Shown here one piece after another: positions 50,920 through 59,415 of a stretch of 64,000 bases of DNA. The stretch lies in contig NZ_VUJV01000003.1 in the NCBI RefSeq assembly GCF_008373755.1, positions 930,001-994,000 of the forward strand, in the 5' to 3' direction. The notes under the pieces were generated by a model. That model did no database searches. It saw nothing but the letters and a program-made list of their open reading frames with translations, and was not told where the DNA came from. The DNA comes from Nocardioides humilatus. GTDB taxonomy: Bacteria; Actinomycetota; Actinomycetes; Propionibacteriales; Nocardioidaceae. A program made the translations under genes and the position numbers. How positions within the stretch are numbered: position 1 is the first letter of the stretch; every line of letters begins with the position of its first letter.

Positions 50920-53496
50920 CTAGTGATCGGTCTGCCCCGGGCAGTCGGTCCGCGGCTGCCAGTCGCCCCGGTGGGCGTCGGCGAAGTCGTGGGCGCGCCA
51001 ACGGCCGAGGTTCCACTCCAGCCAGTCATCGCCGTGCTCGTCGCCCTCGTCCCCCTGGTCGATGGTGATCGCACACTCCTCGAGGTCGTCGGGGAGCTCA
51101 CGCAGCTCGGGCAGGGCGTCGTCGGAGAGGCCGGCGAGGTAGTCCCAGTCGACCTTGCCCGTCTCGGCGTAGCGGTCCAGGTTGTGGCGGGCGATCCAGG
51201 CGTCGGGGTTCATCGCGGCCAGGCCCAGGAGAAGGACGACCCCGCTCAGCAGCCCGAACCGCGGCAGCCACGCGGCGCGCAGCGCCACCCCACCCGCCAT
51301 GGTCGCGAGCACGAGCAGGCCGAGCCAGCCCTCGAAGACATCGACGAGCAGGCGGAGCCGGGTGAAGCCGTAGGCGTCTTGGTAGACGTCCATCCGGTAG
51401 ACCGCCGAGGCGACCACGACCAGGGTCGCGACGCAGAGGACGCCCAGCGACCCGCGGAGCCAGGCGCGGTCGGAGGCGGTCGCACGGGGCGCCTTCCGGT
51501 TGGCCGCCCCGACGACCAGCAGGGTCAGCGCGGTGGCAACGGTCAGCTGGCCGAAGCCCTGGTGGACGTAGTCGGCGTAGGTGATGCCCGTCGTACGTTC
51601 GAGGTAGTCGTGGCCACCGAAGATGACGGCCGCCTGGGCGACGAGGAAGAGCAGGAAGACCGCGTCGACCACCACCACGGGAGCGAGCCACTCGAACCGG
51701 TGCGCAACCGGTCGAGGGGCCCGCTCCCCGCCATCGACCTTCGGCGGGTTGAGGGCGAGGTAGCCCCCCGCCAGCACGACCCCGCCGACGAAGAACGTGA
51801 CGAAGGCGCGCAGCGCGAGGTCCTCGGACCCGAGGTCGGGAGTGATGGCTCCGACCCATTCGGCGAAGAGAGCGTCGGCCGAAGCGAAAAGGAGCGCGAA
51901 GACGGTGAGCCCGAGGATCGACAGGAGCGTGGTGCGCAGCAGCGCCGCCTTGTTGCCCATGCCGGTGACGACACGCAGGGTGCGACCCAACCAGGGCAAC
52001 CCGCGCAACCCCGACAGCGGCCATGCGACGACCGACAGCACGAACCCCGGGACCGTGCGACCGCGTGCCAGGCCGACGGCACACAACCCGCCTCCGGCGA
52101 GCAGCGACAGGACGGAGATCCACTCGGCGTCGCGCACCGCGACGACCGAGGCGAGGGCGAGGCACAGCGCGGCGCAGGTCAGGGTGAAGGGGTCGCGCCG
52201 GTTGCGGCTCGCCGTCAGTACGACGACACCCGCCGCCATGAGCACGATGGTGACGCCGATGCCGAGCTCGCGGTCGGGAAAGACGATCGCCGCGAGCACG
52301 CCCACCGCGAGGGCTCCCAGGAGGACCCGGAGGTTGCCGGGCAGCGACCGCTCGGGCCAGAACCCGCCGAACAGCTGGTCGGTGATCGGCTCGGGTCCCG
52401 CGGGCTGCGGGGCAACCACGGTCGGTGGCGGGGGCGGGACGACGGACGGCGACACGACGGACTCCTCGAGAAGCAGACGATGGGGAAGGGGATCGACCGG
52501 GAGGTCGGCGCGCACGCGCGCACCGCTCTGGCCCGGTGCGGGGTCGACGAAGGCGATGGCGCCGCCGTGGAGGTCGGTGACCCAGCGGGCGATGGCGAGG
52601 CCGAGCCCGGTGCCTCCCCCGCCACTGTCGGCGCCGACCTCGGTCAGGGTGCCGAAGCGTTCGAAGGCGCGCTCCCGGTGCTCGGACGCTACCCCGGTGC
52701 CCTGGTCGGACACCTCCAGCCGCCAGCGACCGTCCGGCGCCAGCCCGGCACGGACCGCCACCACCCCACCCGCCGGACTGTGCCGCGTGGCGTTGTCGAG
52801 GAGGTTGGCGACCAGCTGGTGGAGCCGACCCGGGTCGCCGACGACGGACAGGTCGGGCGGGACCACCGCGACGTCGTAGGTCACGTCGCGCCCACCCGCG
52901 CGGGCCTCGGCGACGGCCTCCTCCAGCAGCATCAGTACGACCACGGGCCGGCGCGCGAGCGGAGCCTTGCCCGCCTCGACACGGGACAGCTCGAGGAGGT
53001 CGCCGACCAGGCCGGCCATCCGCTCCCCCTGCGCCAGCGCAGCCCGCAACGCTGCCGGTTCGGGCTCGGCGACGCCGTCGGCGAGATTCTCCAGCAGGGC
53101 GTTGAGAGCAGTCAGAGGTGTGCGCAGCTCGTGGCTGACGTTGGCCACCAGTTCGCGCCGCTGCCGGTCGACCGCGCCGAGCTCCTCGGCCATCGTGTTG
53201 AACGCGACCGCGAGCTCGCCCACCTCGTCGCGCGAGGTGGCCGTGACCCGCACCGCGTGGTCGCCGCCGGCCATCCGGCGGGCCGCGGAGGTCATCTCCC
53301 GCAGCGGCGACGTCATGCCGACTGCGAGCAGCTGGGTCACGCCCAGCGCGAGGGCGATCGTGACCGGGATGCCCAGCCAGACCGGCACGCCCGCTGCTTT
53401 TCCGATCGAGGTCACGACCACGGCGACCACGACGCTCGCAGCGACGAGCACGCCGAGCTTCACCTTCACCGACCGGACCGGGTCGAGCAGCCTCAT
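50920..53496 (-). CDS. Histidine kinase fused to DUF4173/DUF4153-like membrane module
   Basis: The protein has 858 residues from the ATG at 53496, which overlaps the response-regulator stop (ATGA). Residues 10-60 hold two membrane helices, 61-110 a HAMP domain, and His122 lies in NVSHELRTP. The ATPase core follows with NLLDNATRH (231-239) and GTGLGL (295-300). After a proline linker (SVVPPPPPTVVAP), residues about 385-800 form about twelve membrane segments of the DUF4173/DUF4153 type (RAPRPVAHRFEWLAPVVVVD, MDVYQDAYGFTRLRLLVDVF). The last 60 residues are acidic and soluble. Standard sensor kinases end with the ATPase core, so the extra module is unusual. Confidence 0.9.
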   Translation of the reverse strand: MRLLDPVRSVKVKLGVLVAASVVVAVVVTSIGKAAGVPVWLGIPVTIALALGVTQLLAVGMTSPLREMTSAARRMAGGDHAVRVTATSRDEVGELAVAFNTMAEELGAVDRQRRELVANVSHELRTPLTALNALLENLADGVAEPEPAALRAALAQGERMAGLVGDLLELSRVEAGKAPLARRPVVVLMLLEEAVAEARAGGRDVTYDVAVVPPDLSVVGDPGRLHQLVANLLDNATRHSPAGGVVAVRAGLAPDGRWRLEVSDQGTGVASEHRERAFERFGTLTEVGADSGGGGTGLGLAIARWVTDLHGGAIAFVDPAPGQSGARVRADLPVDPLPHRLLLEESVVSPSVVPPPPPTVVAPQPAGPEPITDQLFGGFWPERSLPGNLRVLLGALAVGVLAAIVFPDRELGIGVTIVLMAAGVVVLTASRNRRDPFTLTCAALCLALASVVAVRDAEWISVLSLLAGGGLCAVGLARGRTVPGFVLSVVAWPLSGLRGLPWLGRTLRVVTGMGNKAALLRTTLLSILGLTVFALLFASADALFAEWVGAITPDLGSEDLALRAFVTFFVGGVVLAGGYLALNPPKVDGGERAPRPVAHRFEWLAPVVVVDAVFLLFLVAQAAVIFGGHDYLERTTGITYADYVHQGFGQLTVATALTLLVVGAANRKAPRATASDRAWLRGSLGVLCVATLVVVASAVYRMDVYQDAYGFTRLRLLVDVFEGWLGLLVLATMAGGVALRAAWLPRFGLLSGVVLLLGLAAMNPDAWIARHNLDRYAETGKVDWDYLAGLSDDALPELRELPDDLEECAITIDQGDEGDEHGDDWLEWNLGRWRAHDFADAHRGDWQPRTDCPGQTDH

Positions 53497-54194
53497 CGGC
53501 CGGGCTCTCGGCCGGTCTCCAGGGCGTAGCCGACCCCGTGCACGGTGCGCACCCGGTCGGCCCCGATCTTGGCGCGCAGCGCCTTCACGTGACTGTCGAC
53601 CGTGCGCGTCCCCGACGCCCCGGGCCAACCCCAGACGTCGGCGAGCAACTTCTCGCGGGTCAGTACGACGCCCGGCTCGCTCGCCAGGCAGACCAGCAGG
53701 TCGAACTCGGTCGGGGTCAGGTGCATCTCCGAACCGTCGGCCCACACCCGGCGGGCAGCGGCGTCGATGCGCAGGTCACCAAGGTCGGCGGGACCCGATC
53801 CTGCGAGCTCGGCCGCACGGTCGACCCGGCGCAGCAGGGCGGCCACCCGCGCCACCAGCTCGCGCATCCGGAAGGGCTTGGTCATGTAGTCGTCAGCCCC
53901 GACACCGAGCCCGACCAGGATGTCGGTCTCGTCGTCGCGGGCGGTGAGCATCAGCACCGGCACCGGCCGGACCGCCTGGATCCGGCGGCACACCTCGTGG
54001 CCGTCGAAGCCCGGCAGCATCACGTCGAGAACGACGAGGTCGGGCTCGTGGTCGGCAAAGGCCTGGACGGCACCCGGGCCGTCGAAGGCCTGCGTGACGT
54101 CGTACCCCTCCGCCGTCAGGCGGTCGGTCACGGCACCGTTGATCACGGGCTCGTCCTCGACCACGAGGACGGTGTGACGCCGGGGACTGGTCAT
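53493..54194 (-). CDS. OmpR/PhoB-type response regulator
   Basis: A 233-residue two-domain regulator. The receiver has Glu13-Asp14, phospho-acceptor Asp57 in LVVLDVMLPGFDG, Thr in MLTARDD and Lys in MTKPF. The C-terminal winged helix contains HLTPTEFDLLVCLASEPGVV, LLADVWGW and RTVDSHVKALRAKIGADRVR. It is coupled by a 4-bp overlap to the fused kinase and is the probable recipient of its phosphate. Targets are unknown. Confidence 0.95.
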   Translation of the reverse strand: MTSPRRHTVLVVEDEPVINGAVTDRLTAEGYDVTQAFDGPGAVQAFADHEPDLVVLDVMLPGFDGHEVCRRIQAVRPVPVLMLTARDDETDILVGLGVGADDYMTKPFRMRELVARVAALLRRVDRAAELAGSGPADLGDLRIDAAARRVWADGSEMHLTPTEFDLLVCLASEPGVVLTREKLLADVWGWPGASGTRTVDSHVKALRAKIGADRVRTVHGVGYALETGREPGR

Positions 54195-54264
54195 GGTCCG
54201 AGACTAGGAGCGCGCTCCGTCAGATCGCGGGGACGACTCGTGAAGATCCTGTGCAGGTTGCCTT

Positions 54265-54334
54265 GGTTTCGAGGCTCGCTTCGCTCGCACCTCAACCAGC
54301 GGCAGCGCTCGCTTCGCTCGCACCTCAACCAGCG
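54265..54334. repeat. Dispersed short repeat, long form, tandem copies C1 and C2
   Basis: A full 37-bp unit at 54265-54301 is followed by a second unit (54307-54334) lacking its first nine or so bases. The second ends 4 bp before the stop codon of the P450 gene. The tandem copies fill the space between the response regulator and P450 genes. Confidence 0.75.
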
Positions 54335-54338
54335 GCAG

Positions 54339-55655
54339 CTACAGCCGGATCTCGACCCCGTAGATGTCGATCGCGTAGGGCAGCTGCTCGGGGCGGAGTC
54401 GAGGACCGGCGGCGAGCTTGGGCTCACCGCGGGCGATCAACCGGCCGAGGAAGGCCTGGCCGAGGAAGATCGACAGCCCCGCGCCGGGGCAGCCCTGGGG
54501 GCCGTGGCTGAAGAAGTTGAAGCGCCAGTCGTCGCTCGCGTCGCCGCTGACCCACTCCTCGGGTGAGAAGCGGTCGGCGTAGGGCACCCGTGCGCGGTTG
54601 CGGTGGTTGAAGAGGTTGTGGATCAGCACCTGGGTGCCGGCGGGCGTCTTCTGCCCGTTGGCCCAGCGGACCTCTTCGGCCTGCACCCGTCCGAAGAGCG
54701 CGGTGGTCGGCCACAGCCGCATGGCCTCGAGGATGCAGCCGGCCAGGTAGGTCGACCCGGCCACCGTCTCCACGTCGGTCAGGTCCTTGCCCGCGACCTC
54801 CGAGCGTGCGACGCCGAGGACCTTCGAGTGCGTCGCGAGTACGGCGAGCGCCCGCATCAGGTTGGCGGGCAGGGTGTCGCCCATGGCGAAGAGCCAGTGA
54901 ATGAGCTGGCCGGGCACGTCGGTGCCGGCGCTCTGGGGAGCTCCCGCGATCAGGCCGGTGAGGGCGGCGGGGTCGGGGTTGTCGACGTACTCCTTGATGC
55001 GGGCGTGGAAGTCGGCGTAGCCGTCGGCCGGCTTGCCGGGCATCTTGTTGCCCGCCGACATCAGGTCGCCCAGCTGCTCGGTCAGCGATGCGTCGTCGGC
55101 CGCCTCGGCGCCGAAGACGACGATCCGGGTGAGCCGCTGGAAGGCCTTGTTGACGTCGTCGAAGGTCGCCGCCCGGCCCAGCGACATCAAGCCGTCGGCC
55201 GCCGCGACCGACTGCACCGCGAACCCTCGGGCGAGCGTGTGGGTCGGATTGCCGGTCTCGAGCACCGCCTCGGCGAACGCCCGCCGGTCGGCCCAGAGGT
55301 CGCCACGGGAGATCGTGAGCGCGTCGGGCTGGAAGGCGGCCATGCCCTTCCGCTTGGCGTCGGGGTCGGAGGCGAAGGGCGACGGCGAGCCGCCCAGCAC
55401 CACCTTGAGGTCGTCGGGGTGGGTGACGAGGAGTGCCTCGTCGCCTCCGACGCGCACCCAGAACGGGTCAGGTCCGTACTTCTTCTCCAGACCCTCCACC
55501 AGGCGGTAGGCGAGGTGGTCGCCCGGCAGCTTGCCGAGGCTGCTGACCACCACCTCCCGCTTGCGGAAGAGACCCTGCACGACATTGGGGACGCCCACCT
55601 GGGCGGTGAACCGCACACCCTCGACGAGCGAGGCGTGCTTGAAGTCGAGTGCCAC
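54339..55655 (-). CDS. Cytochrome P450
   Basis: The protein has 438 residues from a GTG at 55655. The I-helix motif is FAMGDTLPANL, retaining the Thr with Asp in place of the usual pattern. The K-helix EAMR (ExxR) follows, with the PERF-like region in YADRFSPEEW. The heme-binding loop is FSHGPQGCPGAG with Cys389. It is 29 bp downstream of the heme dioxygenase-like gene on the same strand, so both are probably one transcript. In fungal Ppo/linoleate-diol synthases the same two enzyme types occur as a single fused chain, where the P450 isomerises the hydroperoxide. Whether this P450 acts as a monooxygenase or a hydroperoxide isomerase cannot be told. Confidence 0.93.
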   Translation of the reverse strand: MALDFKHASLVEGVRFTAQVGVPNVVQGLFRKREVVVSSLGKLPGDHLAYRLVEGLEKKYGPDPFWVRVGGDEALLVTHPDDLKVVLGGSPSPFASDPDAKRKGMAAFQPDALTISRGDLWADRRAFAEAVLETGNPTHTLARGFAVQSVAAADGLMSLGRAATFDDVNKAFQRLTRIVVFGAEAADDASLTEQLGDLMSAGNKMPGKPADGYADFHARIKEYVDNPDPAALTGLIAGAPQSAGTDVPGQLIHWLFAMGDTLPANLMRALAVLATHSKVLGVARSEVAGKDLTDVETVAGSTYLAGCILEAMRLWPTTALFGRVQAEEVRWANGQKTPAGTQVLIHNLFNHRNRARVPYADRFSPEEWVSGDASDDWRFNFFSHGPQGCPGAGLSIFLGQAFLGRLIARGEPKLAAGPRLRPEQLPYAIDIYGVEIRL

Positions 55656-55684
55656 GCACCGAGCCTTTCAGCAGAACGACAGGA

Positions 55685-57508
55685 TCAGAAGGGCAGGTAG
55701 GACTTCACGGTGTCGGCCGCTCGCAGGATGACCGGCTTCTTGCCCGGCTCCGTCGCGCCCAGCTCGTGCCAGGGCGCGAACACCCGCTCGACATCGCCGA
55801 TCACCGGCTCCAGCTCGGGGTAGTGCCGCAACAGCACGTCCTTCATGGAGTTGTCGTTGACCCAGTCGTAGCCGGTCTTCGTGTAGATCTCCGGGGTGAA
55901 GTCGGTGGTGAAGAATCGGTCGCTCTTGAGCCGGCGCGAGGCCATCAGGATGAAGATCCGGAAGGCGGTGTCGGAGAAGCCGAAGCCCTTCGGCGGCTGC
56001 TCGGCCTGCATGCCGATCTGCAGGTCGACCGCGTCGACGTCACCGTTGTAGATCTCGTTGATCTCGCGGGCCCAGTCCTTGTTGGGCGTGATGTCCTCGA
56101 TCTTCTTGCGCCGCGGCATCCGCAGCGCCTCGCGGAAGTCGTTGTAGCGCGGCACACCACGCTCGCGGTCGCGGACGATGTCAAGGGTCGCCAGGTCGGT
56201 GACCTGCCCGTCGACGCGGGTCAGGTTGCGCAGGGCGTTGGGGTAGTTCTTGAGGCAGACGGCACCGGCGCTGGCCTTGCCGATGGAGTACCACATGTCG
56301 CCCATCTCCAGGCTGTGCATGAAGTCGCGGGTGTAGCTGCCCTGGATGTCGGTGAAGTAGGCGTCCTTGAGGTGCTCGCCGCTGGCGAGGGAGTAGAACG
56401 ACCAGTCGTCGGGGATGAGCGGGTGCATCCGGTAGACCGACACGAACTCCTCGGTCAGGGAGAACGGCGCCGAGTGGTGGTCGGTCGCGGAGCCGATGAT
56501 CCCCGACAGTGCCTCGGAGTCGCCGACGCGGCCGATCTTGTCGCGGAAGGCCTCGCCGAGGGCGCCGTACCAGTTGGCGCTCATGCCGATTTGGAGCGCC
56601 GGGTGGCGCAGCACGCAGGGCGTCCACTCGACCGTGTGGATCTTCGCGATGAGCGCGGAGACGACGAGGACGCCGAGCTCGAAGAGGCGCTGGTCGTCGA
56701 GCTCGGGGTGAGCCTTCTTGATCGCGTCGCAGACCGAGTTGTGCTCGCGGGCGAAGAGCGTGTGCAGCAGGCCGGGACCGAACCAGTAGTTCTCCTGCAT
56801 GCCCGTGAGGTCGATGCCCGGGATGTCGCTGGCCGGCAGCCGGCCGTTGTCGTCGACCCGGACCTTGCCATCGACACCGGTGCGGATCTTGCCCTGCTTC
56901 TCCGCGCCCGAGCCGTAGACCTGGGAGCCGTCCCACCAGTGGGTCTCGGCGTTGCCGAACACCGGCGCGGGCTGGCCGTCGACGATCTCGCCGCGCATCG
57001 GGATGGTCTCCCGGATCCGCATCGGCTTCTCGGGGAAGTCGTCGTCCTCGCGGATCGGGACCTCGATGACGCGGTCGGCGCGGCCGTCACCGTGGAAGAA
57101 CCAGTTGTGGTTCTCGAACTGCAGCCACGCCGCACCGAGCGCGTTGAGGATGCCGGCCGGCTTGAAGGTGTCGCGCGCCATCAGTCGGCGGCTGATCTCA
57201 CGCGGGTCGGGGGTCAGCAGGCGCTTGCGGTCGATCACCGTGTTGGCGATCGGGACGTTGCGGCCGAAGCCGGAGTCCTTCGAGCCCATCATCGGGCAGC
57301 CGAGGTCGTTGTAGGTGCCGTCGGCCGTCCGCGCGCGCTCGACTCCCGGGGGCGGGTCGCCCGACGGGTCGTCGGGCCGCATCCCGTCCTGCTCGTAGAG
57401 GTTCTGCTCGCGCAGGTCGTCGCGCGCCTTCGAGAGCGCGGCGAGCTGGAGGATGAGCGAGGGGTGCTCGTACCACTGCAGGTTGAGGGGGTTGGGGATG
57501 CTGACCAT
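55685..57508 (-). CDS. Heme-dependent fatty-acid dioxygenase/peroxidase (alpha-dioxygenase type)
   Basis: A 607-residue protein of the animal-type heme peroxidase superfamily. Distal His134 is in LQFENHNWFFHGD. The motif Tyr359-Arg-Met-His362 in SVYRMHPLIPDDW is the catalytic Tyr and proximal His of plant alpha-dioxygenases and prostaglandin synthases. FAREHNSVCD, HTVEWTPCVLRHPAL and ALRNLTRVDGQ also match. It has no signal peptide, so it is cytoplasmic or peripheral. Alpha-dioxygenases add O2 to fatty acids to make 2-hydroperoxides. It follows the 196-aa orphan by 57 bp and precedes the P450. A fatty-acid substrate is inferred. Confidence 0.88.
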   Translation of the reverse strand: MVSIPNPLNLQWYEHPSLILQLAALSKARDDLREQNLYEQDGMRPDDPSGDPPPGVERARTADGTYNDLGCPMMGSKDSGFGRNVPIANTVIDRKRLLTPDPREISRRLMARDTFKPAGILNALGAAWLQFENHNWFFHGDGRADRVIEVPIREDDDFPEKPMRIRETIPMRGEIVDGQPAPVFGNAETHWWDGSQVYGSGAEKQGKIRTGVDGKVRVDDNGRLPASDIPGIDLTGMQENYWFGPGLLHTLFAREHNSVCDAIKKAHPELDDQRLFELGVLVVSALIAKIHTVEWTPCVLRHPALQIGMSANWYGALGEAFRDKIGRVGDSEALSGIIGSATDHHSAPFSLTEEFVSVYRMHPLIPDDWSFYSLASGEHLKDAYFTDIQGSYTRDFMHSLEMGDMWYSIGKASAGAVCLKNYPNALRNLTRVDGQVTDLATLDIVRDRERGVPRYNDFREALRMPRRKKIEDITPNKDWAREINEIYNGDVDAVDLQIGMQAEQPPKGFGFSDTAFRIFILMASRRLKSDRFFTTDFTPEIYTKTGYDWVNDNSMKDVLLRHYPELEPVIGDVERVFAPWHELGATEPGKKPVILRAADTVKSYLPF

Positions 57509-57565
57509 CAGGTTCTCTCCAAGGGATCGGGGGGAGGGGCAGTGGTGCGGAGTTCAGGTCCGGGT

Positions 57566-58156
57566 TCAGGTGCGGAGCGCGAAGTAGCCGAGCTTCACGT
57601 AGGACTTGGTGGGCAGCCGGTAGAGGATCTTGCCGAGGTAGGCGCCCGGCACGATCTGGACCAGCTCGTCGCGGATGCTGCGGATGAGCAGGCGCGGGTT
57701 GGACTCGACGTCGGCGTAGTCGATGACCATCACCTGGCGGTCGGGGTCGTCCTTGCCGGCCTCGACGTAGGTCTTGAAGTCGAAGGCGAGCCGGCCCTCG
57801 GCCGACTCCTTCATCGAGTAGAGCGGCCAGAGCACCTTGCTGACGATCACCGACTGGTCGGTCATCCGGTTGTCACCGGTGCCGGACTCGGCGTCGAACC
57901 GCTTGCCCTCCCACGGCATCCACATCGACGTCAGCGCCTTGAGCGCCACGTCGGTGAGCGCGGTCGTGGTGGTGAGGACGAGGATCCCGTCGGTCGGGCC
58001 GTCGAGGTCGGTCACCGGCCCGCCTGAGCGGAAGAGCTCGTTGAGCTGCTCGTCGGCACTGTCGCGATCGGACTTCCCGAGCTCCTGGAGCTCGAGGATC
58101 CGGGCCCAGGCCTCCTCGGCGGTCGTCCCCGCGGTCGTGCTGGTCGCGTCGGCCAT
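57566..58156 (-). CDS. Conserved-looking protein of unknown family, 196 aa, partner of the dioxygenase
   Basis: The ATG at 58156 is chosen because GGGGAG lies 8 bp upstream; another start at 58171 adds five residues. Features visible: a short acidic N-terminus, ILELQELGKSDRDSADEQLN, LVLTTTTALTDVALKAL, WMPWEGKRFD, MVIDYADVESNPRLLIRSI, and VPGAYLGKILYRLPTKSYVK near the C-terminus. There is no signal peptide or membrane helix. The WxxWxGKxF and VPGxYLGKI patterns suggest a ligand-binding beta-barrel of the GXWXG/DUF4334 kind, but this is a guess. It heads the dioxygenase-P450 transcript and is divergent from the LLM gene across a KstR-like operator. Confidence 0.75.
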   Translation of the reverse strand: MADATSTTAGTTAEEAWARILELQELGKSDRDSADEQLNELFRSGGPVTDLDGPTDGILVLTTTTALTDVALKALTSMWMPWEGKRFDAESGTGDNRMTDQSVIVSKVLWPLYSMKESAEGRLAFDFKTYVEAGKDDPDRQVMVIDYADVESNPRLLIRSIRDELVQIVPGAYLGKILYRLPTKSYVKLGYFALRT

Positions 58157-58317
58157 GGTCTCCCCTGTCACGGAGCAAGTCGCGGGCCCCCGAGGGCCAG
58201 GCGTGGGTGCTGCACCTGGTGTGCGAACGACAGAGTGTGTCCTGCGTCACGCTGTCGCGTGAAACATAAGCCTCCGCCCGGTCCCTGAACAGGCTTTCCA
58301 CCGAACGACACCGGAGA

Positions 58318-58331
58318 TAGAACGTGTTCTA
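58318..58331. promoter_or_regulatory. KstR-like operator
   Basis: TAGAACGTGTTCTA matches the TNNAACNNGTTNNA consensus of KstR, the TetR repressor of steroid catabolism genes in actinobacteria, including its TAGAAC-N2-GTTCTA best form. It is 24 bp before the LLM start codon and could also reach the divergent operon starting at 58156. Confidence 0.7.
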
Positions 58332-58354
58332 CTCTTTGCGAAGGAGGCCCCACC

Positions 58355-59359
58355 ATGCCCGTCGAGATCGACCTGACCTACCACGGCGACCCGGCCGGCA
58401 TCGCCGCCGTCGCCCGCTCCATCGAGGAGCACGCACCCGGCTCCGCGCTCTACGTGCCGGAGGGAGCCCACGACGCGTTCGTCTACATGGCCCTCGCCGC
58501 GGACGGGACGTCGCGGATCCAGCTGGGCACCTCGATCGCACTGGCCTTCGCCCGCTCCCCCATGGCGATGGCCTACCCCACGTGGGACCTGCAGCGACTG
58601 TCGGGCGGCCGGTTCGTCCTCGGCCTCGGCTCGCAGATCAAGCCCCACATCGAGCGGCGCTTCTCGATGCCGTGGTCACGTCCGGCCGACCGGATGCGCG
58701 AGTACGTCGCCGCGCTCCGCGCCATCTTCCACACCTGGCAGACCGGCGACACCCTGGACTTCAAGGGCGACTTCTACACCCACACACTGATGCCGCCACT
58801 CTTCAACCCGGGGCCCTTGCCGGCTCCCCCGCCAATCTGGCTCGCCGGCGTCGGCCCGCTGATGATCGAGGCCGCGGGCGCGGTCGCCGACGGGTTCATG
58901 TGCCACCCGTTGCTCTCGCAGAGCTACCTCTCCGAGGCCATCACGCCTCAGCTGGAGAAGGGTCGGGCGAGCACCGGCGCGACGGGCGACTTCATCGTCA
59001 CCGCGATGGCGATGGTCGCCACCGGTCGCACCGAGGAGGAGATGGCCGTCGGGATCGCTGGCACCAAGCGCCAGATCGGCTTCTACGCCTCGACCCCCGC
59101 CTACAAGCCGGTCCTCGACCACCACGGCTGGGGCGACCTGCACGCCGAGGCCCACGCGTTCACCAAGACCGGCCGCTGGGCCGAGCTCGGCGACCTCATC
59201 GACGACGAGGTGCTCTCCACGCTCGCCGTCGTCGCCGAGATGCCGGATGCCGGCGCCGCCGTACGGGCTCGCTTCGAGGGACTCGCCTCGCGGGTGATCC
59301 TGTCGATCCCGTATCAGACCGACCCCGGGTTCGGGCTGGAGATCGTCACCGGCTCCTGA
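58355..59359 (+). CDS. LLM class F420-type oxidoreductase
   Basis: The protein has 334 residues from the ATG at 58355, with GGAGG 10 bp upstream. The luciferase-like fold is shown by LGTSIALAFARSPMAMAYPT, LSGGRFVLGLGSQIKPHIER and RMREYVAALRAIFHTWQTGD. PPIWLAGVGPLMIEAAGAVA, then DGFMCHPLLS, matches the F420-dependent TIGR03617 group. KstR-type control suggests a place in sterol or steroid breakdown. Cofactor and substrate are family inferences. Confidence 0.88.
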   Translation: MPVEIDLTYHGDPAGIAAVARSIEEHAPGSALYVPEGAHDAFVYMALAADGTSRIQLGTSIALAFARSPMAMAYPTWDLQRLSGGRFVLGLGSQIKPHIERRFSMPWSRPADRMREYVAALRAIFHTWQTGDTLDFKGDFYTHTLMPPLFNPGPLPAPPPIWLAGVGPLMIEAAGAVADGFMCHPLLSQSYLSEAITPQLEKGRASTGATGDFIVTAMAMVATGRTEEEMAVGIAGTKRQIGFYASTPAYKPVLDHHGWGDLHAEAHAFTKTGRWAELGDLIDDEVLSTLAVVAEMPDAGAAVRARFEGLASRVILSIPYQTDPGFGLEIVTGS

Positions 59360-59415
59360 GCGAAATCCGCTCTTCGACCGATGCGCCGGGGCGGCGCGCG
59401 GCGGATACTGCACAC

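Noticed and set aside
50725-53529. Very long plus-strand frame (934 codons) opposite the fused kinase
   Set aside because: Its product is Arg/Gly/Asp/Gln-rich low-complexity sequence with no motif, while the minus strand has clear kinase and membrane motifs. It is a high-GC antisense shadow.
55649-58027. 792-codon plus-strand frame opposite the dioxygenase
   Set aside because: Val/Asp/Glu/Leu/Arg-biased shadow of the dioxygenase gene, which has catalytic motifs on the minus strand.
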